This document shows positions 11,556-23,000 of a DNA stretch of 64,000 nt, in pieces. This DNA is from Pyrus communis (taxonomy: Eukaryota > Streptophyta > Magnoliopsida > Rosales > Rosaceae): assembly GCF_963583255.1 (NCBI RefSeq), contig NC_084806.1:11682817-11746816 (forward strand), given 5' to 3'. The translations under genes were made by a program, and so were the position numbers. Numbering within the stretch: the stretch's first letter is position 1; each line of letters opens with the position of its first letter. The notes beneath the pieces were generated by a model. That model was given only the letters and a program-made list of their open reading frames with translations. It made no database searches and was not told where the DNA came from.

Positions 11556-12580
11556 GATTGAAATTAACACCAAAAATACCACATATGGCCGGTCCCCATT
11601 CTCCTAATAAGGCCGGCCATAGCCCTAAAAATACCACCCCATTTTCTCCAAAAACCGAGGTTGAATTCTCTTGCAAAATTCTCTAAATTCTCCAAACACT
11701 TTTCCTTCAAAATTCTAACACATTGGAGGTTTTTCGGCCAAAGCCCCCCTATTCATCATGAGCGCGTGAGGCTCTTGGCCTTGACCTAAGGTGTTAATTG
11801 TTTTGTAGGTGCAATTTTGTCCAAGAAGAAGAATACGAAAATTTGCATCCACAAGAATCATCTAAGCATTTCTCAACTAGAAATACCAAAAACAATATTG
11901 AGTAAATGGCAAGTAACTAAACCTACTTCGAATTTCTAACACCAATAAAAAAAAATTGTTGTTGAAAGAGATCAAATTTCTAACATTTACCAAATAACAA
12001 ATCTTGTTTTTAGTTTTGTTGGTAAGAAATTTTTTTTTTTTTTTTTTTCCCCTTTCTTCTGGTGAGTTGGTTTAAACAGATAAGACATTGTTGAAGAAAA
12101 TCATATTTTTGACATTACCAAAAACTCACGTCCTAGTTAGTTTCCAACGGAAACAACTCCCGTGATTTCGCAGCAAATCCAAAAACCTAAAAGATGTCCG
12201 ACTGGCACAAAATCATATGTGCTCGAAAACTAAGAACACCCAGACACTTCAGTACCTGATGATTCCCACCTCACTGATTCATACTAATTGGCCTAGTTGC
12301 TCGACATGTACTCATGAGTGGCTTGTCCAGGGGTCCCACAATGTAGGCTAGGGAATCATCGATCTCAATGGGTCCCACCCACCACATGCCTCGTCGCCCT
12401 TCAATGCATTTTTCATTCGAAAATGCGGAAAAGGCCAAAAAAAGAGTGAAATTTCATAAAATAGGAATCTTTAGATATAAGTCCTTGTAAAAAAGAAAAT
12501 GCTACTCTTACCCATTAAAATATGAGAATGCTTGTGTCCGTTAACCTCAAGTGATGGTGATGTTCACCACTTTATATATT
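11556..12580. other. Intergenic, possible older LTR remnant
   Basis: The stretch 11575-11900 has the look of an LTR U5/leader (ggccggtcccc, ggccggcca, repeated 'ccaaaa' and 'attctc') and may join 9300-9529 across the solo LTR. The rest contains a poly-T tract near 12030-12050 and no recognisable coding sequence. Confidence 0.35.
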
Positions 12581-13417
12581 AGGGTAATTACGCTTTACCA
12601 CCTCAGGCTTGAAGTTTATTGCAACCTCATACAACATCTTTAAAAAATTTCACTTTCATACCTCAAGTACTATTTTATTTTAATATAATATATCAGTTAC
12701 ATTTTTCATTTATTGATCCATTAAGAGCTGACGTGGCTGTCACATCAGCACCCGGGTCTGATTCGATCGGCGTCAGTGAAATTTCTCAGGTATTTTCATT
12801 ACCCAAATGGGAAAGCTCAGTAAATGATGAATAGAGCCGGAGAGGAAGAAGACTAAGACAATTGGTGCTTCTACGAGTTCCTCGATTGCATTGTCTCTTC
12901 CTCTTGTTCTTGTTCAACATCGAACTCCGACAAATGAGGATGGTTTCTGGGTTGGTGGGGGAAGGAAAGTGACAGACGAACGAGGATGGATGGGTTGGTG
13001 GGTCTCTAGGGAGAAAGAGGGGAGGTGAAGAGAATGGAGGAGAGGGAGAAGGTGGGATAGGGGGTTGCGGGGGAGGTGGCGGTGGGGTGGGCGAAGGAGA
13101 GGGAGTGGGTCGGGGGGAAAGGTTTATGGGTTTGATTGGTTTGTTTTTTTTGTTTATAAATAGGATAAATGTTTTAATATTTTAAATGCATAAATTTTTT
13201 TTTTGTCATGTGGCACAAATTTGGTAGCCATGTCAGCACAAATGTAGATCTCATATTTGTCACGTCATCACTTAACGGTTTAATTAATGGATTTTCTGAA
13301 GGATATATGAAATTGAAATAAAATAATAAGTAAATCTATGAAATTGAAATGTTTTAAAGATGTTGTAAGGAATTGAAATCGATCCCAAACCTGAGAGGGT
13401 AAAATGTAATTTACCCT
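12581..13417. mobile_element. Mutator-like non-autonomous element (~835 bp) with G-rich interior
   Basis: The left end (agggtaattacgctttacc ... cctcaggcttgaag ... acaacatctttaaa) is matched, as reverse complement, by the right end (agggtaaattacattttacc ... tctcaggtttggg ... acaacatctttaaa). The inverted repeats exceed 80 bp and continue as diverged 'gacgtggctgtcac' / 'gatgacgtgacaaa' blocks. The interior at about 12960-13125 is strongly G-rich on the plus strand. There is no transposase. A clear 9 bp target duplication is not visible; only ATT flanks both ends. Confidence 0.65.
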
Positions 13418-14180
13418 ATTTATTACTATCATGCAATTTAAATTTTGAGATCTATCTAGTGAATATATACAAATTTCAAAATAAAAATGTTATTCTTACT
13501 ATCTATTTGAACCATCAATTGTATCATATCTCCGATCAAGATGAGACCCCCATATATTAGTAGATCTACATATGTTGGTAGATCCTACCTCTACTAAATA
13601 CATGGTATGTATAGATGATAAGTATAACACTACTTATTTCAAGATTTAAATTCATTCACTAGTAATAAGGAAGGTAATGAGCAAAACACGTTTTATTTTT
13701 TTATACATATTTGTATTACTTTAATAAATGTGGATAAAGAGGTGAATATGATATAAAAATGTAACAAGTGTATAATTATTCTTTTTTTTTTTTTTTTTTT
13801 TTTTTTGTCTTTCTAAATATAAACTCATAGAACACTAAAATAAAATCTAAATTACAAATTGGTACCATTTGTTGGGCAAGAAATTTGTAATATTAATGTT
13901 TTTCTTCTTTTTGTAAAATTATGGATTCTTTATTTTACAATCCTATATGAAATTAATTTTGGACATCAAACTTTCAGATAGTGGTATTTTAAGCATAATT
14001 TTTTTTTTAAATATTTTAAGTTAAATGTCATTAATAAATTTGCTCATGTTGAAATATAATCAATAGATTTTATCCGATTTTCTGCCGAACTTTTGGTGGA
14101 AAATTTTGAATTTTAGCCATTACAACAGAAAAATTAATCACAATCATAGCTAGTCAAATGACGGGAATACCCTCGCCCTC
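13418..14180. other. AT-rich upstream region of the AILP gene
   Basis: Contains a poly-T tract at about 13783-13806 and no open frame of note. The proximal part probably holds the promoter of the gene starting at 14333; I can define no individual site in it apart from the TATA box. Confidence 0.4.
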
Positions 14181-14184
14181 TTCC

Positions 14185-14192
14185 TATATAAG
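14185..14192 (+). promoter_or_regulatory. TATA box of the AILP gene
   Basis: TATATAAG in the context 'cttcctatataaggaacc', about 145 bp before the ATG at 14333. It is followed by a C/T-rich leader (gagctctctctcaactcc) typical of plant 5' untranslated regions; transcription probably starts near 14215-14225. Confidence 0.7.
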
Positions 14193-14332
14193 GAACCCTG
14201 CCCCTCCATTGCTAACGATCCCATTTCCGAGCTCTCTCTCAACTCCAACATAACTAAAAGAAAAGATTAGATTTTGGTCGATTTTGTTCATTTCTGTTCA
14301 TTTCTGTTTCCGTTTCTGAGTTAAGATCAAAC

Positions 14333-17034
14333 ATGTTGGGAGTTTTCAGCAGCGCGATCGTGTCGCCGCCGGACGAGCTGGTAGCCGCCGGCAGCCGAAC
14401 TCCGTCGCCGAAAATCACGGCGACGTCGCTGGTCAACCGCTTCGTCCAGACCAATGGGGCCGCCGTCTCCGTACAAGTCGGCGACGACGCTCAGCTGGCC
14501 TACAGTCACAGCAACGAGTCTCCTTTGCAGCCGAGGTGAGACGAACACACGGCATGTCGTTTCTTTTACTCTTAGAACTGAGATCAGTGAAACCACGCCG
14601 GATTCGTAATTAATCAAATCGAGTAAAATTGTCCAAAATACTCACTTTTTAATTAATTAAGGGTTTTTTTTTTTCTCGTGATTTATTGTAATTTTAATTT
14701 TATACTCTGTGTGGTTGATTTGTTGATCACGGTTGGAGACGAGACTCTATGATGATCATGATTGTGAAGTCGTGATGATTTCTTGATCTGATTGATGATC
14801 TGGTTTTCTCGGAGCTTCGGGATCGGCAAATAGAGTTTTGGCGGTTAGTGCGGTGTGGGTCTCGCATGACCGCCATGGGCCGTTATCCAGAGTTAAGATT
14901 TTGGTGACTAGATTGTTTCAATGGACGACCACACAGTTGATCCTTCCACGTGTCAGGATCCTGAATTGAATAATTTCCCAATTTCACAACAATAATATTA
15001 TTTTTGATAAATGATTTCATCTTCGTTAGTTGCGATAAATATTTAAACTGTCGTACCAGATTCGTTTTCCAGACAAAATTTTATTTATTTATTTACTTAT
15101 TGTCCTTAAAATACCTTTTCAAATTATTTGTTCCTCCGAATCAATCCCAAAGTCTCCAAAGAATTGTAGTGGAAGTAGGTGAGGAGGAGGATGACGCAGA
15201 GAAGGAGAGATTCTCTCTCGCTACCGAATATAAATTAAATGAAGTCATCGATTCAATATTTTCATGATTCAGAAAGTAAATTACTTGTGTAATAGATGCT
15301 TGCCGCGTCGTGAATCGGTGAGAGAAGAATATAGGAGATCCATGTTTTTTGTTAGGTGTTAGTTGATCGATCAAGTTGGTGACTTTCCCTTGTTTGTTTA
15401 CGATTCAATTATTAATTGTGATAATTGTGAAGTCTTTCATCATCAAGTCACAAATAATTGATCATAGACAATTAGAGTTGTATCCGCAGGTGGGGAGTTG
15501 GGACCAAATTGGCAAGTTGTACATGGACTTGGTGGTCTTATCATGGTCGCGTGATGAGTGCTATACTAATACTGGGATTTATCCTGATTATATGCAAGAC
15601 TACTTTGTACATAATAATTCATAGTCCGCTATGCGTTTCGGATTATGCATAATCCGAGGTCACTTGTATTGAATGTAATCTAACTGCGGAAAATGGGGAA
15701 ATTGCAGGTCATTTGCAGTGAAGGATGAGATATTCTGCTTGTTTGAGGGAGCACTTGACAACTTGGGAAGTTTGAGGCAGCAATACGGACTTGCCAAGTC
15801 GGCAAATGAAGTGATTTTGGTGATCGAGGCTTACAAGGCCCTTCGTGATCGGGCTCCTTACCCGCCAAACCATGTCGTTGGCCACCTCAGTGGAAATTTT
15901 GCTTTCATAGTATTTGACAAGTCCACCTCAACTGTGTTCGTGGCGTCTGTAAGTCACCTTCGATTCCTTCCACACCAAGCAAAGAATAATATACCTTGGT
16001 AAAGCTAATAGCTTTGATTGGCATCTAACAATTGGGTTTGGTGTGTAATTGTGACAGGACCAATTTGGCAAGATTCCGCTCTCATGGGGAATTACTGCTG
16101 ATGGATATGTGGCCTTTGGTGATGATGCAGAACTGCTCAAGGGTGCTTGTGGCAAGTCACTTGCTTCTTTCCCTCAAGGTGCGTAAAAGTTTTTTAGTGG
16201 GAGCATCAGCTCACCTAATTCCTTGATTTTTTTGGCTCCACCAATAATTTGACAAATTGCAACATGATGTATGAGTTTTGAAAACAAATCTCTGTTCTTT
16301 GTTAACAATGGTGTTATTAATTTGTACAGGATGTTTCTACTCCACGTCTGTTGGAGGACTGAGAAGCTATGAGAATCCTAAAAACAAGATCACAGCTGTG
16401 CCTGCTACTGATGAAGAAATCTGGGGTGCAACATTTAAGGTAAACATGAAGTGCCTAATTTTGCTTTAGTAAGAGAACTGACTGTAGTTTTATTAACACC
16501 AGTTGATGCTATTTAGCATTTGGGTTGCGGCCGGATTATTCCTTCTGTGGGGTCATTCTAGTGGGATAGGAATAAGATCTATTTTGATTGACGCGATGTG
16601 TATTATTATGTCGTTAATGATAAGTAGGCTCTCTGAAGAGTTAGATCATACGATGCAAGAACTATCTTTGTATCCAAACAGGATTGCAGTAGCATCTCAA
16701 CACAAAGAGCCTTAGTTGGAGAAAGTTTCACATCATCTGCTTAGTCTTTGCAGCGTTAGCTGATTGTGTAAAACAATTCCTGATTAAGGCTCTTGGAATT
16801 GAGATGCTAAAGCTTCCTTTTTAAGGAAATTATATTCCGAGCAAAACGAAAAAGTGATGTTTGAATATGAAGATTGTCTGTTGATTTTGAGAATCATTTA
16901 CAAGATCTCATGAAGCCAGTGACTAGGGTCAGGCATTCGTGATTGTAAACATTTTTTGGACCACATTTTTCGTCAACTTGACGGGGTGAAATTTTCAGGT
17001 GGAAGGGCCAGCAGTTCTTGCAGCCACAAAGTAG
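14333..17034 (+). CDS. AILP1: Aluminium-induced / stem-specific TSJT1-like protein with YGL and LRDR motifs
   Basis: Five exons joined by GT-AG introns: 14333-14535, 15708-15948, 16058-16178, 16330-16439, 16999-17034. They sum to 711 nt, giving 236 aa and a stop. The protein begins MLGVFSSAIVSPPDEL, as this plant family does. Residues about 69-200 resemble a class II glutamine amidotransferase fold. The defining motifs are QQYGLAK (YGL at 94-96) and KALRDRAPYP (LRDR at 113-116). It ends VEGPAVLAATK. Family members respond to aluminium, auxin and sugar; their biochemical role is not established. Intron 1 is long (1172 bp) and intron 4 is 559 bp. Length and architecture match Arabidopsis At5g19140 (from memory). 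Exon boundaries keep frame throughout, which supports an intact gene. Confidence 0.93.
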
Positions 17035-17424
17035 AAGTTTTGTCCTGATAGGGCGCTGCGTGGTCATCTTGAATTTCTAAATCTGTATCCGTTTCCTCCT
17101 CGAAGAAGTGAAGTTTTTATGTGGCGTTGGATGCAAGGCATACATGAGGAGCCAGTAAATACCTAGAAGAAGTGAGTGAGTGTTGATAAGAGTGTGTTTC
17201 TCGTGTAGTTTCTGGTCGTCGTATTTTAAGCTTCTACCAACGTACAACTATGCTTTTGTTTATTTAAAAATAATGTTGTATTAAGGAGCGGTTTGGAGTT
17301 AATTAAGAAGTTTACTTAGTAATAATATCGCAATTGCTTCCTCTCCATTGAATGGAGGAGCAACCAACGCAATTGATCCTTGGTGACACAGACAGATTTT
17401 GATGGGGACGATGAAGACTAGGGT
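17035..17424 (+). other. 3' untranslated region of the AILP gene and spacer
   Basis: AT-rich sequence after the TAG. No clear polyadenylation signal can be singled out, but 'aaaaataatg' near 17266 is a candidate. Nothing else is recognised before the F-box pseudogene. Confidence 0.4.
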
Positions 17425-18085
17425 TTGTGGTGGAGCACTCTAAATACAAGAGTAAGGGAAAAGACGACTACACTCAAACAAACAATCAGCCACACGTCTC
17501 AGAAAAACCGACGGAGGCAACCTTTTCATTCAAAGCTTTATCCAGTTCAGGAAGCTCTATCATCTCTTTCAAAATCAAAGCCTATCTTTCAATTCACCGT
17601 GCCGGATTGGCTTACTCTGTCGTCTTGTACTGTTGACCATATTCTTTCCTTCCTACCATTCCACGATGCCGTGCGTCAAGTGTCAAGTGTCTTGGCAACG
17701 CGATGACGGCAAGTTTGTACACGGATTACGACTTTTAAGTTTCGACATCCGAGTGGCTATGAGATTCTACCGTGACACCTTCGAAGGTCAAGAAAAGATA
17801 AGATTTGTTGGCCGGTTCAAATACAATTGATCGACGTACTGATTTCACTTTAAGAAAGATTTCAAATTAATTTTTCACGCACCAACAATCCATCGGCTTG
17901 TGGATCTAATTCACCTGATCAAGAAGATTTCTGTTGTTAAATTTTTCTTGCAAGTGGAATCAGGTGAATTTTGGAGACATTTTTCTACTTGTTATCGGTT
18001 CAAGGTTCAAGATTGGCTCGTTGCAATGAACTATAAAGCCGCTATGTGTTTGCTAACTTGCAAGTCATATAGCTTCAGAATGTGG
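17425..18085 (+). pseudogene. F-box/FBD/LRR-type pseudogene, copy 1 (left arm of an inverted repeat)
   Basis: An F-box core is readable at 17593-17700: DWLTLSSCTVDHILSFLPFH, then DAVRQVSSVLATR. This matches the start of plant F-box/FBD proteins, which are SCF ubiquitin-ligase substrate adaptors. The frame then breaks, and later segments such as FRHPSGYEIL and WRHFSTCYRF lie in other frames. The same disordered peptide order is seen in the opposite orientation at 18262-18835. No start codon continuous with the domain can be assigned, so this is a decayed copy. Confidence 0.65.
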
Positions 18086-18240
18086 AGGTGGACATTTCCC
18101 TTTCGGTTCAAAAGGAAAGGTCCTCGTCCTTATACATTCTGAAGCCGTGTGACTTGCAAGTTTGCAAACACATTAGCTACTGTTCTTTTCATTGTGATGA
18201 CTTGCAGCTTAGCAAACACATTAGTGACTATTTTGTTCAT
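18030..18240. repeat. Centre of the F-box inverted repeat, with a tandem duplication
   Basis: 'gtttgctaacttgcaagtca' plus 'tatagcttcagaatg' (18048-18081) is inverted as 'cattctgaagccgtgtgact' (18136-18155) with a ~55 bp loop. Next to it a ~50 bp unit beginning 'gacttgca' and containing 'gcaaacacattag' is present twice (18150-18198 and 18199-18246). Confidence 0.6.
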
Positions 18241-18261
18241 TGTGAGGGAAAATTTTAGACC

Positions 18262-18835
18262 CTATACTGATAGCAAGTAGAAAAAATGTCTCCAAGATTT
18301 ATATGATTCCATTTGCGGGAAAAATTTAACAGCGCAAATTTTCTTGATCAGGACAAATTTGATCCATGAGTCGATGGATTGTTGATGCACTGCGTTAAGT
18401 GGAATATTAATTTGAAGTCTTCTTACAGTGGAACAAGTATGTTGGTCAATTATATTTCGAACCCAGCCAATAAATCTTGGTTTTCCTTGATCTTCGAAGA
18501 CCACACTTCCAACGACATTAAGGCCACAGTAGAGTCTTAGAGCCACTCGGATGTTGAAATCTATAGTTGTAATGCGTGTTCAAACTTCTTGTCATCGTGT
18601 TGCCAGGAAGGAGATAATGTGATCAATAGTATAAGACGGCAGAGTGAGTCAATCCATCAGTGGTGAAATTGATTGAAACAAAGGGGTGGGTTTTCCAAAA
18701 AGTTGTAGGAAAATCTTGATATCTGACTGAAGCATGTGAGAAGATGACATGGATTTGAGAGAGAATAAGACATGAATTGCATAGATATGGAAGAAAAGAT
18801 GACGGTAGTCGTGAGTCAAATGGGAGGTAAGTCAT
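18262..18835 (-). pseudogene. F-box/FBD/LRR-type pseudogene, copy 2 (right arm of the inverted repeat)
   Basis: Read on the minus strand, it has TDGLTHSAVLYY followed by shifted frames parallel to copy 1 (GLAYSVVLYC there), then a segment with RFIGWVRNIIDQ, LNAVHQQSIDSWIKFV and KSWRHFF that corresponds to WRHFSTCYRF in copy 1. The two copies face each other around about 18110. Frameshifts and stops are shared or similar, so decay probably preceded the duplication. Confidence 0.55.
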
Positions 18836-19697
18836 ATTTGTCGAAAATTACAATCTAAAAGATGGGGAGACTACAAGGAACAAAACGAAAGTATCATATG
18901 TTACAGTATGAATCGAGAGCATAGCATTTGGAAAGGAGGGTGCAAAGATCGTGGATTTCATTTTTCATGATTGTCTTCGGACGCGCCTATCTTGATTAAC
19001 AGAGGTTGGTTGAGATGCATAGGATTTTTTATTTTCAGCCAAAGATCTTTTCCAATGTAGTAACTCTTGTAACCTAAACCATTAGAACCACTGCAAAAAC
19101 AAGGCAAAGCAAAAAGACAACTACATAAGCTCAAAACCCTGCATACAAACGATATACCAGAAATGGAGAAACAATGAAGAAACAATACTAACGAGCAACA
19201 AAGCGATAAGAGATATCCATAACCAATATTCAAGTGATAAAAATCTAGTCAGAACTGAACAAAGAATCAAATTGAGTTCGATTGAAATTTCGATGAAATG
19301 TTGAGTGTTTCCAATTCTCTGGGATCGCAAGTGCCTTACAAAATTAGTGTTGCAAGTGACCAATATAATTCCCAATTAGACCTAGCCTGTGCATAAAGGA
19401 ATATCTAAACAAGACTGAAATATATTCTTCGCTACAAGATGTTAGATAACTGTCATTCTACTTTTTTCTCATCTAAAACAGTATGACTGTTACACTGTTA
19501 GATGATGTTATCAACCTCGTTATGTTATAACAAGTTAATCTCTATCTCCCAACCATAATCTAACATGTGGATTAATAACACCGAGGTGATCGACATCTCA
19601 GCAATTCTGACCTTATCATAGCTACTTTAATACTGCTACAAAACTAAAAGGAAGCTGCAGCAGAATAGAAAAGAAAAGAATCAAAATGATAAACACC
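18836..19697. other. Intergenic, no gene recognised
   Basis: Minus-strand frames of 84-91 codons (18958-19375) contain hydrophobic stretches but match no family I know. They have no promoter or splice context, and I treat them as chance frames. Confidence 0.35.
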
Positions 19698-20091
19698 CCC
19701 AAAAAGTTGAAGCCATCAGAGGTGATCATGAATCGTATATTGATGTTCTTCCTGAGCCTGTAGTGGTTGAAATCCTTGTTCGCCTTCCTTGCAATAAAAT
19801 TGCCTTCAAATGCAAGTCTGTCTCAAAGCGTTGGTTCCGTACAATCTCCGATCCTTATTTTGTTGGCCGCTTTCAGTGTCTCCAATGTGACCGGAAAGAG
19901 AGGTACTCTATCGATTACATTACCCCCTAAGTTTTTACAACGTCCAAGCATCCAGTTTTCAAGACAATCAATTTCTCTTTGAGCTTCCTTCCCCTCCAAT
20001 CATATGCGATGGCTACGTATAATGACTTGATTTTGTGCAGAATTATAAAAGCCAGTTCCATGATTACTATATCCGAAATGGTTGCTCTTCC
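19698..20091 (+). pseudogene. F-box protein, 5' part, interrupted by a copia insertion
   Basis: The frame starting at about 19710 reads HESYIDVLPEPVVVEILVRL, then PCNKIAFKCKSVSKRWFRTI and SDPYFVGRF. This is a full F-box motif of the plant F-box-associated type. A stop at about 19930 and a further frame containing MATYNDLILC show frameshift decay. An ATG at 19688 is out of frame with the F-box, probably through an indel in the C/A-rich run just after it. At 20091 the gene is cut by a copia element, with CTTCC duplicated; the 3' part resumes at 24413. Confidence 0.65.
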
Positions 20092-23000
20092 TGTAGAAAC
20101 TAAGGATGCGCAGTTTCTAAAAATACATCTTCCATTTCATTCAATGTTTATAGAAGTACAATGATGATTTAGTATATATAGGCAATATACTACTCTCACA
20201 ATTATAGTTATATCAGTGACTAATCTACCAATTTACAAGAGGATTATAACAAACATCTAACTAATTTGATGACTCAATACTTGACTTTTTACACCCTCTC
20301 AAGCTGAACTTGGATGCATCTAAAGGTCCAAGAGAAAGCTTGGATTGCAGGTATAAGAATTTGGATTTAGACAAGGATTTAGTATGAATATTAGCTAATT
20401 GGTCCTAAGTGCACACATATTGGACTTTGAGTAGATTAGCCAGCATCAACTATCGGATATAATGATAATCAAGTTCAACATGCTTGGTTCGAGCATGAAA
20501 AATTGGATTGGAAGCAAGTGAAATTGCAGAAATATAATCACACCAGATATGAGGAACTTAAGGAAGATGAAGACCAATATCCTTGAACACTTTACAAATC
20601 CATGTTGTTTCGGCTGCTGTGTGAGCTAACGATCTGTACTCTACTTCAATGGAGGATCAAGCAATAGTTGGTTGGTTCTTAGCATTCCAGCTAATAAGAT
20701 TTAAGATTTGATCCCAGAAATATTCAATACCCACTAATAGATCGTCGATCAAATATACAATCAACGTCTGAGTAACCACTGAGATGAATAACACATTTCT
20801 TGAACCACAAACCATGACTCACTATACCTTTAAGAAACCTAAGAATTTGTTTGGCTGCTTGAAGATGTGATTCTCTTGGAGCATGCATAAATTGACAAAC
20901 TTGATTTACAGCAAAAGACAAATCAGGTTGTATCCAAGTCAAGTATTACAACATTCCTACAATGGATCGGTACTCTATGGGATCGGTTAACAAAGGACCA
21001 ATGTGATCAAGTTTAAGTGAACCAAGAGGAGTGACACATGGTTTAGCACCTTCCATATGTGTCTTTTGAACCAAGTCAAGGAGATATTTGCTTTGATGTA
21101 AAAAGATGCCTTTAGAAGATCTTTGAATCTCAAGGCCCAAGAAATAATGCAAGGGTCCTAAATCCTTCACAAGGAAGACAATACTTAATTTCTTAAGAAA
21201 TTGTTGACCAGCAGCAGGATTAGGACTTGTGACAAGTATGTCATCAACATACACCAATACAATGACAAGAATATGTGCTTTGATCACAAACAAAGAAGCA
21301 TCAAATTGTGATTGATGGAATCCTAAAGACTTTAGAATTGCAAATAGTTTATCAAACCAAGCCCTAGGGGCTTATTTCAAGCCATACAAGGATTTATGAA
21401 GTTTCCAGACATGATTAGGGTAGTTGGGTTCACTAAAACCTGGTGTTGTTGCATATAGATATCTTCCTGAAGATCCCCATGTAAAAAGGCATTACTAATG
21501 TCCAATTGATTGAGGAACCAATTGTATTGAGCTGCTAGAGAGAGAAGAATTCGAATTGTGACTGGCTTTGCTACGGGACTAAATGTTTCCCTGTGGTCCA
21601 AACTAGCTTGTTGATGAAAGCCTTTGGCAACAAGTTGGGCATTATATCGATCAATAGTCCCATATGGATGCTTTTTAACTCGGAAAACCCACTTGCACCT
21701 GACAATATTCTGAGAAGGTTGAAAATGTATTAGAGACCAGGTACCTATGGACTACAAGGCATTATACTCATCCTGCATAGTAGACCTCCAATGAGCATGT
21801 TTCGAAGCCTGGAGATAAGTGGTTAGGACAAAATCAACAGTTTCGGGCAAATGATGTTTGGTAACTGAGTAGGGTTTGGGTTTAGATATTTTAGCCTTGG
21901 ACCATTGATCATGGGATGAATATTAGTTGCTGCAGGTAATGAAGGAGATATTGTAGGTGGTGTGGGGCAAATATTAGCATCCAAAGTTGCAAATTATGTA
22001 ACTAAAGATGTAAAGAGAACAAACTGGGCAACAGACTATGTAATTGGGATATTAGTTGAAGCAGGTACATGTGGAGCAATAAATTGTGTAGCTAGAGCAG
22101 CAGGTATAGGAAATTGCAGAGAAACATTCAAGTTCAGTAGAGGGAGTTGATAAAGAATGAAATGGAAAATTAGTCTCATCAAATAGCACATGCCTTGAGA
22201 TGTAAATTCTCTGTGTAACTGGATCAAGACACTGATACCCCTTGTGTTGAAAGCTATACCTTAAAAAGATACAGTGTTTACTCTTATTATCCAACTTGGA
22301 TGTAGTATAAGGCTTGAGCCAAGGAAAACAACCACAACCAAAAACTTTGAGCCAAGAGTAATCTGGAAGTGAACAAAAGAGAAGTTCCCAGGGAGATTGC
22401 AATAAGCCACCAATGGGAAGCCTATTAATTAGATAACTACCAGTGGAAAATACTTCAACCCAAAACACATGAGGAACTTTAAAGGCAACCAAGAGTGTTC
22501 GTGCAGTTTCAACCAAGTGATGGTGTTTTCTTTCAACACATCCATTCTGCTCAGGAGTATGAGGACAACTAAATTGTTGTAAAATGCCACGAAGTTCAAG
22601 AAAATTATGAAACTAATGACTAGTAAACTCACCCCCTGAATCAGAGCGAATTGCTTTTATTTTATTACCAAGAATGTTCTCTATATAAGTCTTGTACTCC
22701 ACAAATGTTGAAAATACAGAAAACTTAGACTTTAGAGGAAAATATCAGCCATACTTACTGTAATCATCAACAATAAGCAAGTAATACGTATAACCACTCA
22801 CTGAAACAACATGAGATGGCCCCCAAACATCACAATGTAACAATTCAAGACTTCTAGTATACACATAATGAGTAACAGCAAATGGAAGCTTGTGATTCTT
22901 TGCAAGTGCACAGTCATTGCAAAATAAGTCTAAAGAAGGTTTACCTTGAACAACAACCTTATTTGTAGATAGTACTTTACGAAAAATAACAGAAGAGGGA

